This document shows, piece after piece, positions 1-8,224 of a stretch of 64,000 nt of DNA (the first letter of the stretch is position 1; each line of letters starts with the position of its first letter). Made by a program: the position numbers and the translations under genes. Below the pieces are notes generated by a model. That model did not search any database and was not told where the DNA came from. It saw nothing but the letters and a program-made list of their open reading frames with translations. Location: positions 124,001 to 188,000 of the forward strand of contig NZ_PENI01000006.1 of NCBI RefSeq assembly GCF_003688995.1. The letters are read 5' to 3'. This DNA is from Streptomyces shenzhenensis (lineage in GTDB: Bacteria; Actinomycetota; Actinomycetes; Streptomycetales; Streptomycetaceae).

Positions 1-968
1 CCGCGGACGACGCTCACCACCAGATCGTCCGTCTGCCGTGGACGCTTGCCGACCTCGGCCTTGACCACCGGGCGTTCGACGAGGTCGAGCCCGCTGCCCT
101 GCTGGATCAGATCCTCCATGACCATGCCCGCGGCGGGGCTGAGCACGGACAGACCGAGCAGCCGGCCGGCCGCGCTGGCGCTGGTGATGACGGCGTCGGC
201 GCCGGACTGCTTGAGCAGCGGCGCGTTCTCCTCCTCACGCACCGCGGCCACGATCTTCGCGCCGCGGTTGAGCTGCCGGGCGGTCAGCGTGACGAGCACG
301 GACGTGTCGTCGCGCTGCGGGGCGATGATGATCTGCCGCGCCTTGTGCACCTCGGCCCGCTTGAGCACATCGCTGCGCGTGGCGTCGCCGACGATCCCCG
401 CGTAGCCCTCGGCGGTCGCCGCCTCGACCGCCTTGGTACTGGGGTCGACCACGACGACCTGCTCCTTCTTCAGACCGGTCGCACAGACGGTCTGGATCGC
501 CGACCGCCCCTTCGTGCCGAAGCCGATGACGACGGTGTGGTCACGCAAGGTGTCCCTCCAGCGGTTCAGACGCCATTCCTCCCTGGTGCGTTCGGTGAGG
601 ACCTCGAGCGTGGTGCCGACCAGGATGATCAGGAACAGGACGCGCAGCGGCGTGATGGCGAAGATATTGGTCAGCCGGGCGCCGTCGCTCACCGGGGTGA
701 TGTCACCGTAACCGGTGGTGGAGAGGGTGACCGTGGCGTAGTAGAAGGCGTCGAGGAGGTCGACGGGACCGTCCGAGTTGTCGATGTAGCCGTCACGGTC
801 GACGTAGACGATCAGCGCGGTCACGACCAGCACCAGCAGGGCCATCACCAGCCGCTTGACGACCTGGCGGGTCGGGCGCTCGACCACCTTCCTCGGGAGT
901 TTCACCCGATGGGTGACCAGGTGCTCGTCCGCCTGGCGGGCTATGGCGTCGTGGCCGGGAAGTTTCAC
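1..968 (-). CDS. Potassium channel with RCK/TrkA-N domain (C-terminus beyond window edge)
   Basis: Membrane K+ channel of the two-helix plus RCK type, of which 322 codons are visible. After a basic N-terminus comes a membrane helix (LVMALLVLVVTALIVYV), then the selectivity filter TTGYGD inside a pore loop, a second helix (ITPLRVLFLIILVGTTLEVL) and a Rossmann RCK domain beginning VVIGFGTKGRSAI, which in this family binds nucleotide and gates the pore. The chosen GTG start overlaps the moeA stop as GTGA, so the two are probably translationally coupled; a second in-frame GTG about 20 codons on is possible. The start codon lies inside a parS palindrome. The family assignment is firm; the start is not. 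Confidence 0.88.
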   Translation of the reverse strand, partial: MKLPGHDAIARQADEHLVTHRVKLPRKVVERPTRQVVKRLVMALLVLVVTALIVYVDRDGYIDNSDGPVDLLDAFYYATVTLSTTGYGDITPVSDGARLTNIFAITPLRVLFLIILVGTTLEVLTERTREEWRLNRWRDTLRDHTVVIGFGTKGRSAIQTVCATGLKKEQVVVVDPSTKAVEAATAEGYAGIVGDATRSDVLKRAEVHKARQIIIAPQRDDTSVLVTLTARQLNRGAKIVAAVREEENAPLLKQSGADAVITSASAAGRLLGLSVLSPAAGMVMEDLIQQGSGLDLVERPVVKAEVGKRPRQTDDLVVSVVR

Positions 969-975
969 GTGAAAC
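962..975. promoter_or_regulatory. parS site (ParB binding), perfect match
   Basis: GTTTCACGTGAAAC is a perfect 14-bp palindrome identical to the Streptomyces parS consensus. It sits across the moeA stop and the channel start, so it is embedded in coding sequence. ParB loading here would belong to the cluster of parS sites around oriC. Confidence 0.9.
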
Positions 976-2362
976 ACACCCCGATCCCGGCGGACGCCCA
1001 GGGCAGATCGAGCAGCTCCGTCTCCTGGCCCTGCCGCGCCCCGCCCGGTGGCACGACCGCCAGCGCGTCGGCGGCGGCGATCCCCCGGAGCATCGCCGGA
1101 CCGTTGAAGTGCAGCGGCACGGCACGGTCGCCGCGTACGGCGACGGGGACCAGCCGGGTGTCGTGCGGATGCCCCTGCACCGTCTCCCACAGGGGCAGCG
1201 CATACGGCTCGGGAGCGGGGTGGACGGCCAGCGTGCGCAACAGGGGCTCGGCGAGCGTGAGCAGGCCGGAGACCGCCGCGAGGGGGTTTCCGGGCAGCCC
1301 GACGAGGTGCTGGTTCTCCTTGGTGCGGGCCAGCAGCATGGGGTGGCCCGGGCGCACCGTGACCCCGTCGACGAGAAGCTCGGCGCCGATGCCGTCCAGG
1401 ATGGGGTGGACATGGTCGACCGGGCCGGCCGCGGTGCCGCCGGTGGTGACGACGAGGTCCGCGTCGGACAGGGTGATGGCCTTGCGGAGGGCCTCGGCGT
1501 CGTCCCCGAGCCGCCGCAGGGCGATGACCTCGCCGCCGAGCGCGCGCAGCCAGGGCGGCAGCATCGGGCCGAGCGCGTCCCGGATCAGGCCGTCGTACGG
1601 CAGCCCCTGGGTGAGCAACTCGTCGCCGAGGACGAACACTTCGACGCGGGGGCGGGGGACGACGGTGACCGTGTCGTATCCGGCGGCGGCCGCCAGACCC
1701 AGGACCGCGGGGGTGACCAGGGTGCCGACGGGCAGCAGCTGGTCGCCGGTGCGGCACTCCTGGCCGCGCGGGCGGATGTCCTGGCCGTGGCCGACCTCGT
1801 GCCCGGCGTGCAGCCGCCCCTTGGGGTCCGTACGGCCGTGCTCGGAGCGCAGGACCGCGGTCGTGTCGGCCGGGATGCGGGCGCCGGTCGCGATGCGCAC
1901 GGCCTCGCCGTCCGTCAGCGGCTCGGACGGTGCCTGGCCGGCCAGCATGCCCTCGTCCCGGACGGACCAGGGGCCGGGCCCGGCGACCGCCCAGCCGTCC
2001 ATCGCGGAGGTGTCGAAGGAGGGGAGGTCGGTGAGCGCGTCGAGGGGGGCGGCGAGGACCAGGCCGAGGGCGTCGGCGAGCGGCACGGCGACCGGGACGC
2101 GGCGGGCACCGGAACGGGCAGCGCGGGCGGCGATCTCCCGGGCCCGCGGCCAGGGGGTGGCCCGGTGCTCGTCCGTCGAAGCGGGCGCGGGCACCTGGCC
2201 CGCGGGAGTGGAGCCGCGGCCGTCGCCTGGCTCTCTGAGTGGCCTGTGCTCCCTCACGAGCGCGAGCGCCTCCTCGACGTCGAGGTCGTCCCTATCCCCG
2301 GTGGACCCGGCGGACCCGGCGGACCCGGCAGACCCGGCGGCCCGGGTGCCGCGGGCGGTCAT
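965..2362 (-). CDS. moeA: Molybdopterin molybdenumtransferase MoeA
   Basis: Molybdenum cofactor synthesis: MoeA inserts molybdate into adenylylated molybdopterin in the cytoplasm. 465 aa, slightly longer than the usual ~400-430 because of a low-complexity N-terminus rich in Gly, Ser and Ala, encoded by 9-bp repeats near 2299-2340. Family features seen are ATGARIPADTTAVLRSEH, the D-rich strand before FDTSAMDGWAV, and the molybdopterin-binding region TTGGTAAGPVDHV. The usual form of that last motif is TTGGxSxGxxD, so it is altered here. The ATG overlaps the stop of the upstream mobA-like gene (ATGA), consistent with an operon for cofactor synthesis. Confidence 0.88.
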   Translation of the reverse strand: MTARGTRAAGSAGSAGSAGSTGDRDDLDVEEALALVREHRPLREPGDGRGSTPAGQVPAPASTDEHRATPWPRAREIAARAARSGARRVPVAVPLADALGLVLAAPLDALTDLPSFDTSAMDGWAVAGPGPWSVRDEGMLAGQAPSEPLTDGEAVRIATGARIPADTTAVLRSEHGRTDPKGRLHAGHEVGHGQDIRPRGQECRTGDQLLPVGTLVTPAVLGLAAAAGYDTVTVVPRPRVEVFVLGDELLTQGLPYDGLIRDALGPMLPPWLRALGGEVIALRRLGDDAEALRKAITLSDADLVVTTGGTAAGPVDHVHPILDGIGAELLVDGVTVRPGHPMLLARTKENQHLVGLPGNPLAAVSGLLTLAEPLLRTLAVHPAPEPYALPLWETVQGHPHDTRLVPVAVRGDRAVPLHFNGPAMLRGIAAADALAVVPPGGARQGQETELLDLPWASAGIGVCFT

Positions 2363-3279
2363 TGGGCGTCCGGACCCGGATCGGTCCGGTCGGCGGGGCC
2401 CGGGGCACCACTCCCGGTGGCCTCATTCTCTTCCTCCCAGCGCAGCGCCAGCGCGGCGGCCTTGCGGGCGGCCTCGGCGACCGCCTCGGGCCCGCCCTTG
2501 CCCTGTGCTGCGGCATAGCCGACGAGGAAGGTGGTCAGCGGGGCGGCGGGGCGAGCCACCCCGTGCGCGGCGTCACGGGCGAGATCGAGCAGGACGCCGG
2601 TGTCGACGTCCAGGTCGATGCCCAGCTCGTCCTTGACTGCGGAGATCCATTCATCCAACACGTGCCCATGCTCCCTGATCCGTGCTCTGGCCGTCGCGAT
2701 GTCGTCCCAGGTGTCGCAGTCGAAGGACGCGAGCGGATCCGGGACGCGGGTGAGGTCGAGTGCGCCGGTGAGCCGGCGCAGCGGCAGCCCGGCGAGACCG
2801 CCGTGGGTGTCGCCGAGCGCCGTCAGTTCGCGGCGCAGCGCGGCCGTGCGGTACGCGGCCACGAGCGGCTGGTCGCGGCCGTCCGCGTCGGTGAGCAGCG
2901 CGCCCTCGGTGCCGGTGCCGCGGAGCGCCGTCAACAGCCCGCGCACCGTGGCCGCTTCCAGGAACGGCAGGTCGGCGGAGAGGACGACCGCGTACTCCGC
3001 GTCGGTGTGCCGCAGCCCGGCGTCGAGCGCGGCGACCGGTCCGGCGCCGGGGGGCTCCTCGCGCGCCCAGCGCACGGGGCGCGCGGTGGGCCGGGGGTCG
3101 GCCACGACGACGGTGGTACGGGCCGTGGCGCAGGCGGTGAGCACCCGGTCGAGCAGCGGGCGCCCGCCGACCCGCAGGCCGGGTTTGTCGGCCCCGCCGA
3201 GCCGCCGGGCGGCGCCGCCGGCCAGGACGACGGCGTCGTACGGCTCGGTCGTCACGGCGGCGAGAGCGTTCTCGGTCAC
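2359..3279 (-). CDS. MobA-like nucleotidyltransferase with C-terminal DUF6457-type domain
   Basis: 306 aa. The N-terminal NTP-transferase domain starts AVVLAGGAARRLGGADKPGL, the LAGGxxxRxGxxK nucleotide-binding signature of MobA, which attaches GMP to molybdopterin. After about residue 215 a separate helical domain begins (VLDEWISAVKDELGIDLDVD), like the DUF6457 domain fused to or found beside MobA in actinobacteria. GTG at 3279 was chosen because the nucleotidyltransferase fold begins about 13 residues later; a longer frame upstream is low-complexity and unlikely. It overlaps moeA by four bases. MobA versus another NTP transferase such as MocA cannot be settled from sequence, but the moeA neighbour favours Moco synthesis. 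Confidence 0.8.
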   Translation of the reverse strand: MTENALAAVTTEPYDAVVLAGGAARRLGGADKPGLRVGGRPLLDRVLTACATARTTVVVADPRPTARPVRWAREEPPGAGPVAALDAGLRHTDAEYAVVLSADLPFLEAATVRGLLTALRGTGTEGALLTDADGRDQPLVAAYRTAALRRELTALGDTHGGLAGLPLRRLTGALDLTRVPDPLASFDCDTWDDIATARARIREHGHVLDEWISAVKDELGIDLDVDTGVLLDLARDAAHGVARPAAPLTTFLVGYAAAQGKGGPEAVAEAARKAAALALRWEEENEATGSGAPGPADRTDPGPDAQ

Positions 3280-3408
3280 CCCCCGAGTATGCGTGCCGTG
3301 CTGATCACGGGGAACCGAGGGGGGACCTGAGCCACGGGGAGCGCCCGCGCGGAGCGCTCTCGGTGGCCGTCCGCCCACGCGGAGCGCCCGCGGTGGCCGT
3401 CCGCCCGT

Positions 3409-4821
3409 TCACAGCGTCCGCAGCAGCACCGCCGGCTGTTCGACGCAGTCCGCCACATGGCGCAGGAAGCCGCCCGCGATGCCGCCGTCGCAGACCCGGT
3501 GGTCGAAGGTGAGCGAGAGCTGGACGACCTGCCGGACGGCCAGCTCGCCCTGGTGCACCCAGGGTCTGGCGGCGATGCGGCCGACGCCGAGCATGGCGGC
3601 CTCGGGGTGGTTGATGATCGGGGTGGAGCCGTCGACGCCGAACACTCCGTAGTTGTTCAACGTGAAGGTGCCGCCGGTGAGTTCCGCGGGGGTCAGCGTG
3701 CCGGCCCTGGCGGCCTCGGTCAGCCGGGCGAACTCCGCGGTCAGTCCCTCGGCGTCCCGCTCGTGCGCGTCGCGTACGACGGGCACGACCAGTCCGCGCT
3801 CGGTCTGTGCGGCGAACCCGAGGTGGACGCGGTCGAGCCGGACGATCTCCCGGGCCTCGGTGTCGACGGTGGAGTTCAGCTCGGGGTATCGGGCCAGGGC
3901 GGCGGTGCAGATCCGGGCGAGGAGTGCGAGGAGGGAGATCTTCGGCCCGCCCGCCGTGTTCATCGCCGTCCGCGCGGCCAGGAGTCCGGTCGCGTCGGCG
4001 TCCACCCAGCAGGTCGCGTCCGGGATCTCCCGGCGGCTGCGGGAGAGCTTGTCGGCGACGGCGCCGCGGACGCCCTTGAGGGGGATTCGCGTGGTCGTGG
4101 TGGTGGCCTGTGCGGGGGCCGGCCGGGCCGCCGAGGCGGGCGGGGCGGCGGCCGGTGCGGCGGCCCGGAGCGCCTGCTCGACGTCCGCGCGCAGGATCAG
4201 CCCGTCGGGGCCGGAGCCGGTCAGCTGCCGCAGATCCACGCCGTTGTCCCGGGCGAGCCGGCGGACCAGGGGTGAGATCACGGGCACGGGACCCTCGGCG
4301 GGCCGCGCGGTCCCGCGCGCGGGCGCACCGGCCGGGCCGTCGGCCCCTTGAGGCGCGCCGGGCGCCACCGGGGCAGGTGCCGCGGCGCCGTTCGCCACGG
4401 CGAGACCTGGCTGGGTGCCCGCCGGTCCGCTCGCCGCGTCCTCGTGCGTCGCCACGCCGTGCGCCGCGGTCCCGCCGGGCGTCGGCCGTACCCGGCGGCG
4501 GCGCGCCGACGGTGCCCCCGTGCCGTAGCCGACCAGCACATTGCCCGAGCCCTCGGGCTCGCCGTCGGAGGGGTCCGGTCCCACCGCGACCGTCAGCAGC
4601 GGTGCCCCCACGGGCAGTTCGGTGCCCTCCTCGCCGAAGCGGGCGGTGACCACACCGCCGTAGGGGCACGGCACCTCGACCATCGCCTTGGCCGTCTCGA
4701 CCTCGACGACCGGCTGGTCGACGGCGACCACGTCGCCGACCTCGACCAGCCAGTGGACGATCTCCGCCTCGGTCAGCCCCTCCCCGAGGTCGGGCAGCCT
4801 GAACTCCAGCACCTGTGCCAT
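3409..4821 (-). CDS. bkdC: Branched-chain alpha-keto acid dehydrogenase E2 (dihydrolipoyl acyltransferase)
   Basis: 470 aa core of the BCKDH complex, moving the branched acyl group from E1 to CoA. The lipoyl domain occupies residues 1-80 with the lipoyl lysine K45 in VETAKAMVEV. A Pro/Ala/Gly linker follows, then a peripheral-subunit-binding domain (ISPLVRRLARDNGVDLRQL) and the acyltransferase domain ending TFDHRVCDGGIAGGFL, which holds the catalytic DHRxxDG. The ATG overlaps the bkdB stop (ATGA). In streptomycetes the complex supplies isobutyryl-, isovaleryl- and 2-methylbutyryl-CoA starters for branched fatty acids and polyketides. The 129-bp stretch after the stop holds only a duplicated GGTGGCCGTCCGCCC motif. 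Confidence 0.93.
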   Translation of the reverse strand: MAQVLEFRLPDLGEGLTEAEIVHWLVEVGDVVAVDQPVVEVETAKAMVEVPCPYGGVVTARFGEEGTELPVGAPLLTVAVGPDPSDGEPEGSGNVLVGYGTGAPSARRRRVRPTPGGTAAHGVATHEDAASGPAGTQPGLAVANGAAAPAPVAPGAPQGADGPAGAPARGTARPAEGPVPVISPLVRRLARDNGVDLRQLTGSGPDGLILRADVEQALRAAAPAAAPPASAARPAPAQATTTTTRIPLKGVRGAVADKLSRSRREIPDATCWVDADATGLLAARTAMNTAGGPKISLLALLARICTAALARYPELNSTVDTEAREIVRLDRVHLGFAAQTERGLVVPVVRDAHERDAEGLTAEFARLTEAARAGTLTPAELTGGTFTLNNYGVFGVDGSTPIINHPEAAMLGVGRIAARPWVHQGELAVRQVVQLSLTFDHRVCDGGIAGGFLRHVADCVEQPAVLLRTL

Positions 4822-5825
4822 CAGCCCTCGGCCTCCCACTGCAGCCGCGCCACCGCGTCCAGGATCCGGTCGACGCCGGGCAGGTGGTGCCGCTCCAGCA
4901 TCGGCGGCGGGTAGGGGATGTCGAACCCGGCCACGCGCAGCACCGGCGCCTCCAGATGGTGGAAGCACCGCTCGGTGACACGCGCCGCGATCTCCCCGCC
5001 CGGTCCGCCGTACCCGCCCGACTCGTGCACGACGACCGCGCGCCCGGTCCGGCGGACCGACGCGCAGACCGTCTCGTCGTCGAACGGCACCAGGGAGCGC
5101 AGGTCGACGACTTCGAGGTCCCAGCCTTCCGCCTGTGCCGCCTCGGCAGCCTCCAGGCAGACCGGCACGGACGGCCCGTAGGTGATGAGGGAGGCACTCC
5201 GGCCCGAGCGCCGCACCACCGCGCGGCCGATCGGTTCGACGGCCGTCGGGTGCTCGGCGTTCCAGGTGTCCTTCGCCCAGTACAGCCGCTTGGGTTCGAG
5301 GAAGACGACCGGGTCGTCGGAGGCGATGGCGGCGCGCAGCAGACCGTAGGCGTCGGCGACGGTCGCCGGCGTGACGACATGGAGCCCCGGAGTCGCCATG
5401 TAGTACGCCTCGGAGGAGTCGCTGTGGTGCTCGACGCCCCCGATGCCGCCGCCGTAGGGGATGCGCACGGTGAGCGGCAGGGGCATCGCGCCCCGGGTGC
5501 GGTTGCGCATCCGGGCCACGTGGCTGACGAGCTGCTCGAACGCCGGGTAGGCGAAGGCGTCGAACTGCATCTCCACGACCGGGCGCAGCCCGTACATGGC
5601 CATGCCGACGGCCGTGCCGAGGATGCCTGCCTCGGCCAGCGGAGTGTCCGTGCAGCGGTCCTCGCCGAACTCCCGGGCGAGCCCGTCGGTGACCCGGAAG
5701 ACGCCGCCGAGCGTGCCGACGTCCTCGCCCATGACGTGCACCGACGGGTCGGCGGCCAGCGCGTCGCGCAACGCGCGCGTGAGGGCCTGCGCCATGGTGG
5801 CGGGCTTGACCGCGACGGTGGTCAT
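4821..5825 (-). CDS. bkdB: Branched-chain alpha-keto acid dehydrogenase E1 beta subunit
   Basis: 334 aa. Transketolase pyrimidine domain in the N-terminal half, with GEDVGTLGGVFRVTDGL and the DTPLAEAGILGTAVG motif of 2-oxoacid dehydrogenase E1 beta chains, then the C-terminal transketolase domain (LEVVDLRSLVPFDDETV). It pairs with the E1 alpha product of bkdA to form the ThDP-dependent decarboxylase. Start and stop overlap both neighbours by four bases or fewer, so the three genes are one translationally coupled operon. Confidence 0.94.
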   Translation of the reverse strand: MTTVAVKPATMAQALTRALRDALAADPSVHVMGEDVGTLGGVFRVTDGLAREFGEDRCTDTPLAEAGILGTAVGMAMYGLRPVVEMQFDAFAYPAFEQLVSHVARMRNRTRGAMPLPLTVRIPYGGGIGGVEHHSDSSEAYYMATPGLHVVTPATVADAYGLLRAAIASDDPVVFLEPKRLYWAKDTWNAEHPTAVEPIGRAVVRRSGRSASLITYGPSVPVCLEAAEAAQAEGWDLEVVDLRSLVPFDDETVCASVRRTGRAVVVHESGGYGGPGGEIAARVTERCFHHLEAPVLRVAGFDIPYPPPMLERHHLPGVDRILDAVARLQWEAEG

Positions 5826-6958
5826 CGGTCACCGCCTTCCCGCTCGGCGGCCAGCTCGGCGCGCAACAGGGCACGCTGCTCGCGCAGTTGCGGGGTGGGT
5901 TCGGCGTAGACGTGGGCGAACAGGTCCATCGGGTCGGTTTCGGCGTCCCGGTTCATGCGGTCGCGCAGCTCCGCCGCCATCGTCTCGGCGTCCTCGCGGG
6001 CGGCCGTGACCGCGTCCTCGTCGAGCAGTCCGCGGCCGGTCAGCTCCCGCTCCAGCAGCAGCACGGGGTCGTGGTCGCGCCAGGCCGCCACGTCGGCGTC
6101 GGTGCGGTAGCGGGTCGCGTCATCGGCGTTGGTGTGGGCGTCCATGCGGTAGGTGACCGCCTCGACGAGCGTCGGACCGCCGCCCTCGCGCGCGTGCCGT
6201 ACGACGTCGGCGAGAACCTCGTGCAGGGCGGCGGCGTCGTTGCCGTCGACCAGCCGGCCCGGCATGCCGTAGCCGACGGCCTTGTGGGCGAGGGAGGGGG
6301 CGGCGGTCTGCTTGGCGAGCGGGACGGAGATCGCGAAGCCGTTGTTCTGGACCAGGAAGACGACCGGTGCCCGCCAGACGGCGGCGAAGTTCAGGGCCTC
6401 GTGGAAGTCGCCCTCGCTGGTGCCGCCGTCGCCGACCATGGCGAGCGCGACCACGTCGTCGCCCTTGAGGCGGGCGGCGTGGGCGAGCCCGACGGCGTGC
6501 GGGAGCTGGGTGGCGAGCGGGGTGCTCAGCGGGGCCACGCGGTGCGCGTACGGGTCGTAGCCGGTGTGCCAGTCGCCGCGCAGCAGGGTGAGTGCCTCGA
6601 CGGGGTCGACGCCGCGGGCGACGACGGCGAGGGTGTCGCGGTAGCTGGGGAAGAGCCAGTCACGGTCCTGGAGGACCAGCGCGGCGGCGATCTCGCAGGC
6701 CTCCTGGCCGGTGCTGGAGGGGTAGACGGCGAGCCGGCCCTGCTTGGTGAGGGCGGTGGCCTGCGTGTTGTAGCGGCGGCCGCGCACCAACTGGGCGTAC
6801 AGCCGCAGGAGCAGTTCGGGGTCGGCCTTCGTGGCCGCCTCGGTTCCGAGGACGCGATAGGGCTCGGCGTCGGGCAGCAGCGGTGCGGGGTCCGTACGGG
6901 GCTGCCAGGCGGGCGGCGGCGCCGGCCGGTACGCGCCCCGCTGCTCCATGACCGTCAT
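5822..6958 (-). CDS. bkdA: Branched-chain alpha-keto acid dehydrogenase E1 alpha subunit
   Basis: 378 aa E1 component that carries out ThDP-dependent decarboxylation of the keto acids of Val, Leu and Ile. The ThDP/Mg motif GDGGTSEGDFHEALNFAAVW lies near the middle and is followed by a NN-containing strand (VVFLVQNNGFAISVP). An earlier segment, STGQEACEIAAALVL, is also typical. First gene of bkdABC. The 175-bp gap to the divergent regulator carries a PaaR-like operator and a DnaA box. ATG follows TCATG with GGAGGTGCC just upstream as the ribosome site. Confidence 0.94.
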   Translation of the reverse strand: MTVMEQRGAYRPAPPPAWQPRTDPAPLLPDAEPYRVLGTEAATKADPELLLRLYAQLVRGRRYNTQATALTKQGRLAVYPSSTGQEACEIAAALVLQDRDWLFPSYRDTLAVVARGVDPVEALTLLRGDWHTGYDPYAHRVAPLSTPLATQLPHAVGLAHAARLKGDDVVALAMVGDGGTSEGDFHEALNFAAVWRAPVVFLVQNNGFAISVPLAKQTAAPSLAHKAVGYGMPGRLVDGNDAAALHEVLADVVRHAREGGGPTLVEAVTYRMDAHTNADDATRYRTDADVAAWRDHDPVLLLERELTGRGLLDEDAVTAAREDAETMAAELRDRMNRDAETDPMDLFAHVYAEPTPQLREQRALLRAELAAEREGGDR

Positions 6959-7018
6959 GACGGCACCTCCTGGTGGAAGCGGCTACGGGAGGCGCGTCGC
7001 CTGTGACCCGCCTCACCT

Positions 7019-7032
7019 ACCGATTGTTCGGT
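7019..7032. promoter_or_regulatory. PaaR-like TetR operator between bkdA and bkdR
   Basis: ACCGATTGTTCGGT: inverted arms ACCGA and TCGGT around TTGT. It matches ACCGnnCGnnCGGT, the core reported for actinobacterial PaaR, except for TG instead of the central CG. Two better copies stand before paaN/paaH and paaA in this window. Position is about 60 bp upstream of bkdA. Binding by the local TetR protein is inferred. Confidence 0.6.
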
Positions 7033-7066
7033 CGTCGGCACATTTTGGCTACAGGCACCTCCAGGC

Positions 7067-7075
7067 TGTGGACAA
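7067..7075 (-). promoter_or_regulatory. DnaA box (TTGTCCACA on the minus strand)
   Basis: TGTGGACAA on the plus strand is an exact copy of the preferred Streptomyces DnaA box. A near match (TTCTCCACA, one mismatch, opposite orientation) lies about ten bases to the right. It is intergenic, in the bkdA/bkdR promoter region. Confidence 0.6.
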
Positions 7076-7133
7076 ACGGTTCTCCACAACTTGAAATGAA
7101 CGCAGTACGTCCATGGCAGGAAGGCAGGAGGAC

Positions 7134-7634
7134 ATGACACCTGAACAAATGGCCGAAGGCCCGGAGGCCGGTGCCGTGCCGCCGCCCCCGCGCCCGCTGG
7201 ACGCCATTGATCAGGACATCCTGCAGATCCTCCAGGCGGACGGCCGTGCGTCCATACGATCCGTCGCCGAGCGGGTCCATGTCTCCCGCGCCAACGCCTA
7301 CGCCCGCATCAACCGTCTCGTCGAGGACGGCGTCATCCGCGGCTTCGGGGCCCGCGTCGACCACGAACGCGCGGGTCACAGCACTTCCGCGTACGTCACT
7401 CTGAAGATCGTGCAGAACTCCTGGCGCACCGTGCGCGAGCAGCTGCGGGAGCTGCCCGGCGCCTCGCACATCGCACTGGTGGGCGGCGACTTCGACGTGC
7501 TGCTCCTGGTGCACACGCCGGACAACAGGGCGCTGCGCGAGCTGGTGCTCACCCGGCTCCAGGCGATCCCGGAGGTGCTCAGCACGCGCACGCTGCTGGT
7601 GTTCGAGGAGGAGGACCTGGAGCCGAACGGCTGA
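7134..7634 (+). CDS. bkdR: AsnC/Lrp-family regulator of the bkd operon
   Basis: 166 aa. N-terminal winged helix (LDAIDQDILQILQADGRASI then SVAERVHVSRANAYARINRL), then the RAM ligand-binding domain (HIALVGGDFDVLLLVHTP, ending LLVFEEED). It is divergent from bkdA, the classic arrangement for BkdR, an Lrp-type regulator that answers to branched-chain amino or keto acids. The ATG at 7134 is preferred because AGGAAGG lies nine bases before it; an in-frame ATG at 7113 would add seven residues. It converges on the TetR gene with a two-base gap. Confidence 0.87.
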   Translation: MTPEQMAEGPEAGAVPPPPRPLDAIDQDILQILQADGRASIRSVAERVHVSRANAYARINRLVEDGVIRGFGARVDHERAGHSTSAYVTLKIVQNSWRTVREQLRELPGASHIALVGGDFDVLLLVHTPDNRALRELVLTRLQAIPEVLSTRTLLVFEEEDLEPNG

Positions 7635-7636
7635 CG

Positions 7637-8224
7637 TCAGTCGCGGCGCAGCCCGGAGAACACCAGGCGCACCACCGCGTCGGTCACCTCGCGCTCGGTG
7701 GCGCCGCGCCCGTCGGGCCGGTACCACTCCACGATCGAGTTGATCATCCCGAAGACCAGCCGGGTCGCGAGCCGCACCTCCACGTCCTCGCGCACGTCAC
7801 CGTCGGCGGCGGCGTCCTTCAGCAGCCCGGCCACCCGGTGGTCGAAGTCGCGGCGCCGCTCCAGGGCCCAGCGCTCGGTGGCGGTGTTGCCGCGCACGCG
7901 CAGCAGCAGCGTCACATAGGGCAGCTCGGCTATGAGGACCTCGACCATGCGCCGCACCACGTACTCCAGGCGGTCAGCGGCCCGCCCCCCGCGCGCGTGC
8001 TCCTCGTCGAGGATGCCGAAGAGCCCGTCCAGCGCCCGGCTGACCGCGCGGCGCAGCAGCTCCTCCTTGCCAGCGACATGGTGGTAGATCGACGACTTGG
8101 AGATGCCGGCCGCCTTGGACAGGTGCTCCATCGACGTGCCGTCGTAGCCGCGCTCGTTGAACACCTGGACGGCCACCGAGAGCAGCGTCTCGGGGGTGTA
8201 CGTGTCGCGCCTGGCGATGGTCAT
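7637..8224 (-). CDS. paaR: TetR-family regulator, probable PaaR
   Basis: 195 aa. TetR helix-turn-helix at residues ~10-55 (YTPETLLSVAVQVFNERGYD, then ISKSSIYHHVAGKEELLRRA), followed by an all-helical ligand domain. Translationally coupled to the upstream 3-hydroxyacyl-CoA dehydrogenase gene (ATGA overlap). It is probably the regulator that binds the ACCGnnCGnnCGGT palindromes before paaA and between paaH and paaN; in actinobacteria PaaR of this family is derepressed by phenylacetyl-CoA. The regulator class is certain, while the PaaR role comes from context and operators. Confidence 0.78.
   Translation of the reverse strand: MTIARRDTYTPETLLSVAVQVFNERGYDGTSMEHLSKAAGISKSSIYHHVAGKEELLRRAVSRALDGLFGILDEEHARGGRAADRLEYVVRRMVEVLIAELPYVTLLLRVRGNTATERWALERRRDFDHRVAGLLKDAAADGDVREDVEVRLATRLVFGMINSIVEWYRPDGRGATEREVTDAVVRLVFSGLRRD

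Noticed and set aside
7113..7133. Upstream ATG of bkdR
   Set aside because: The ribosome site AGGAAGG lies inside that extension and is well spaced for the ATG at 7134.
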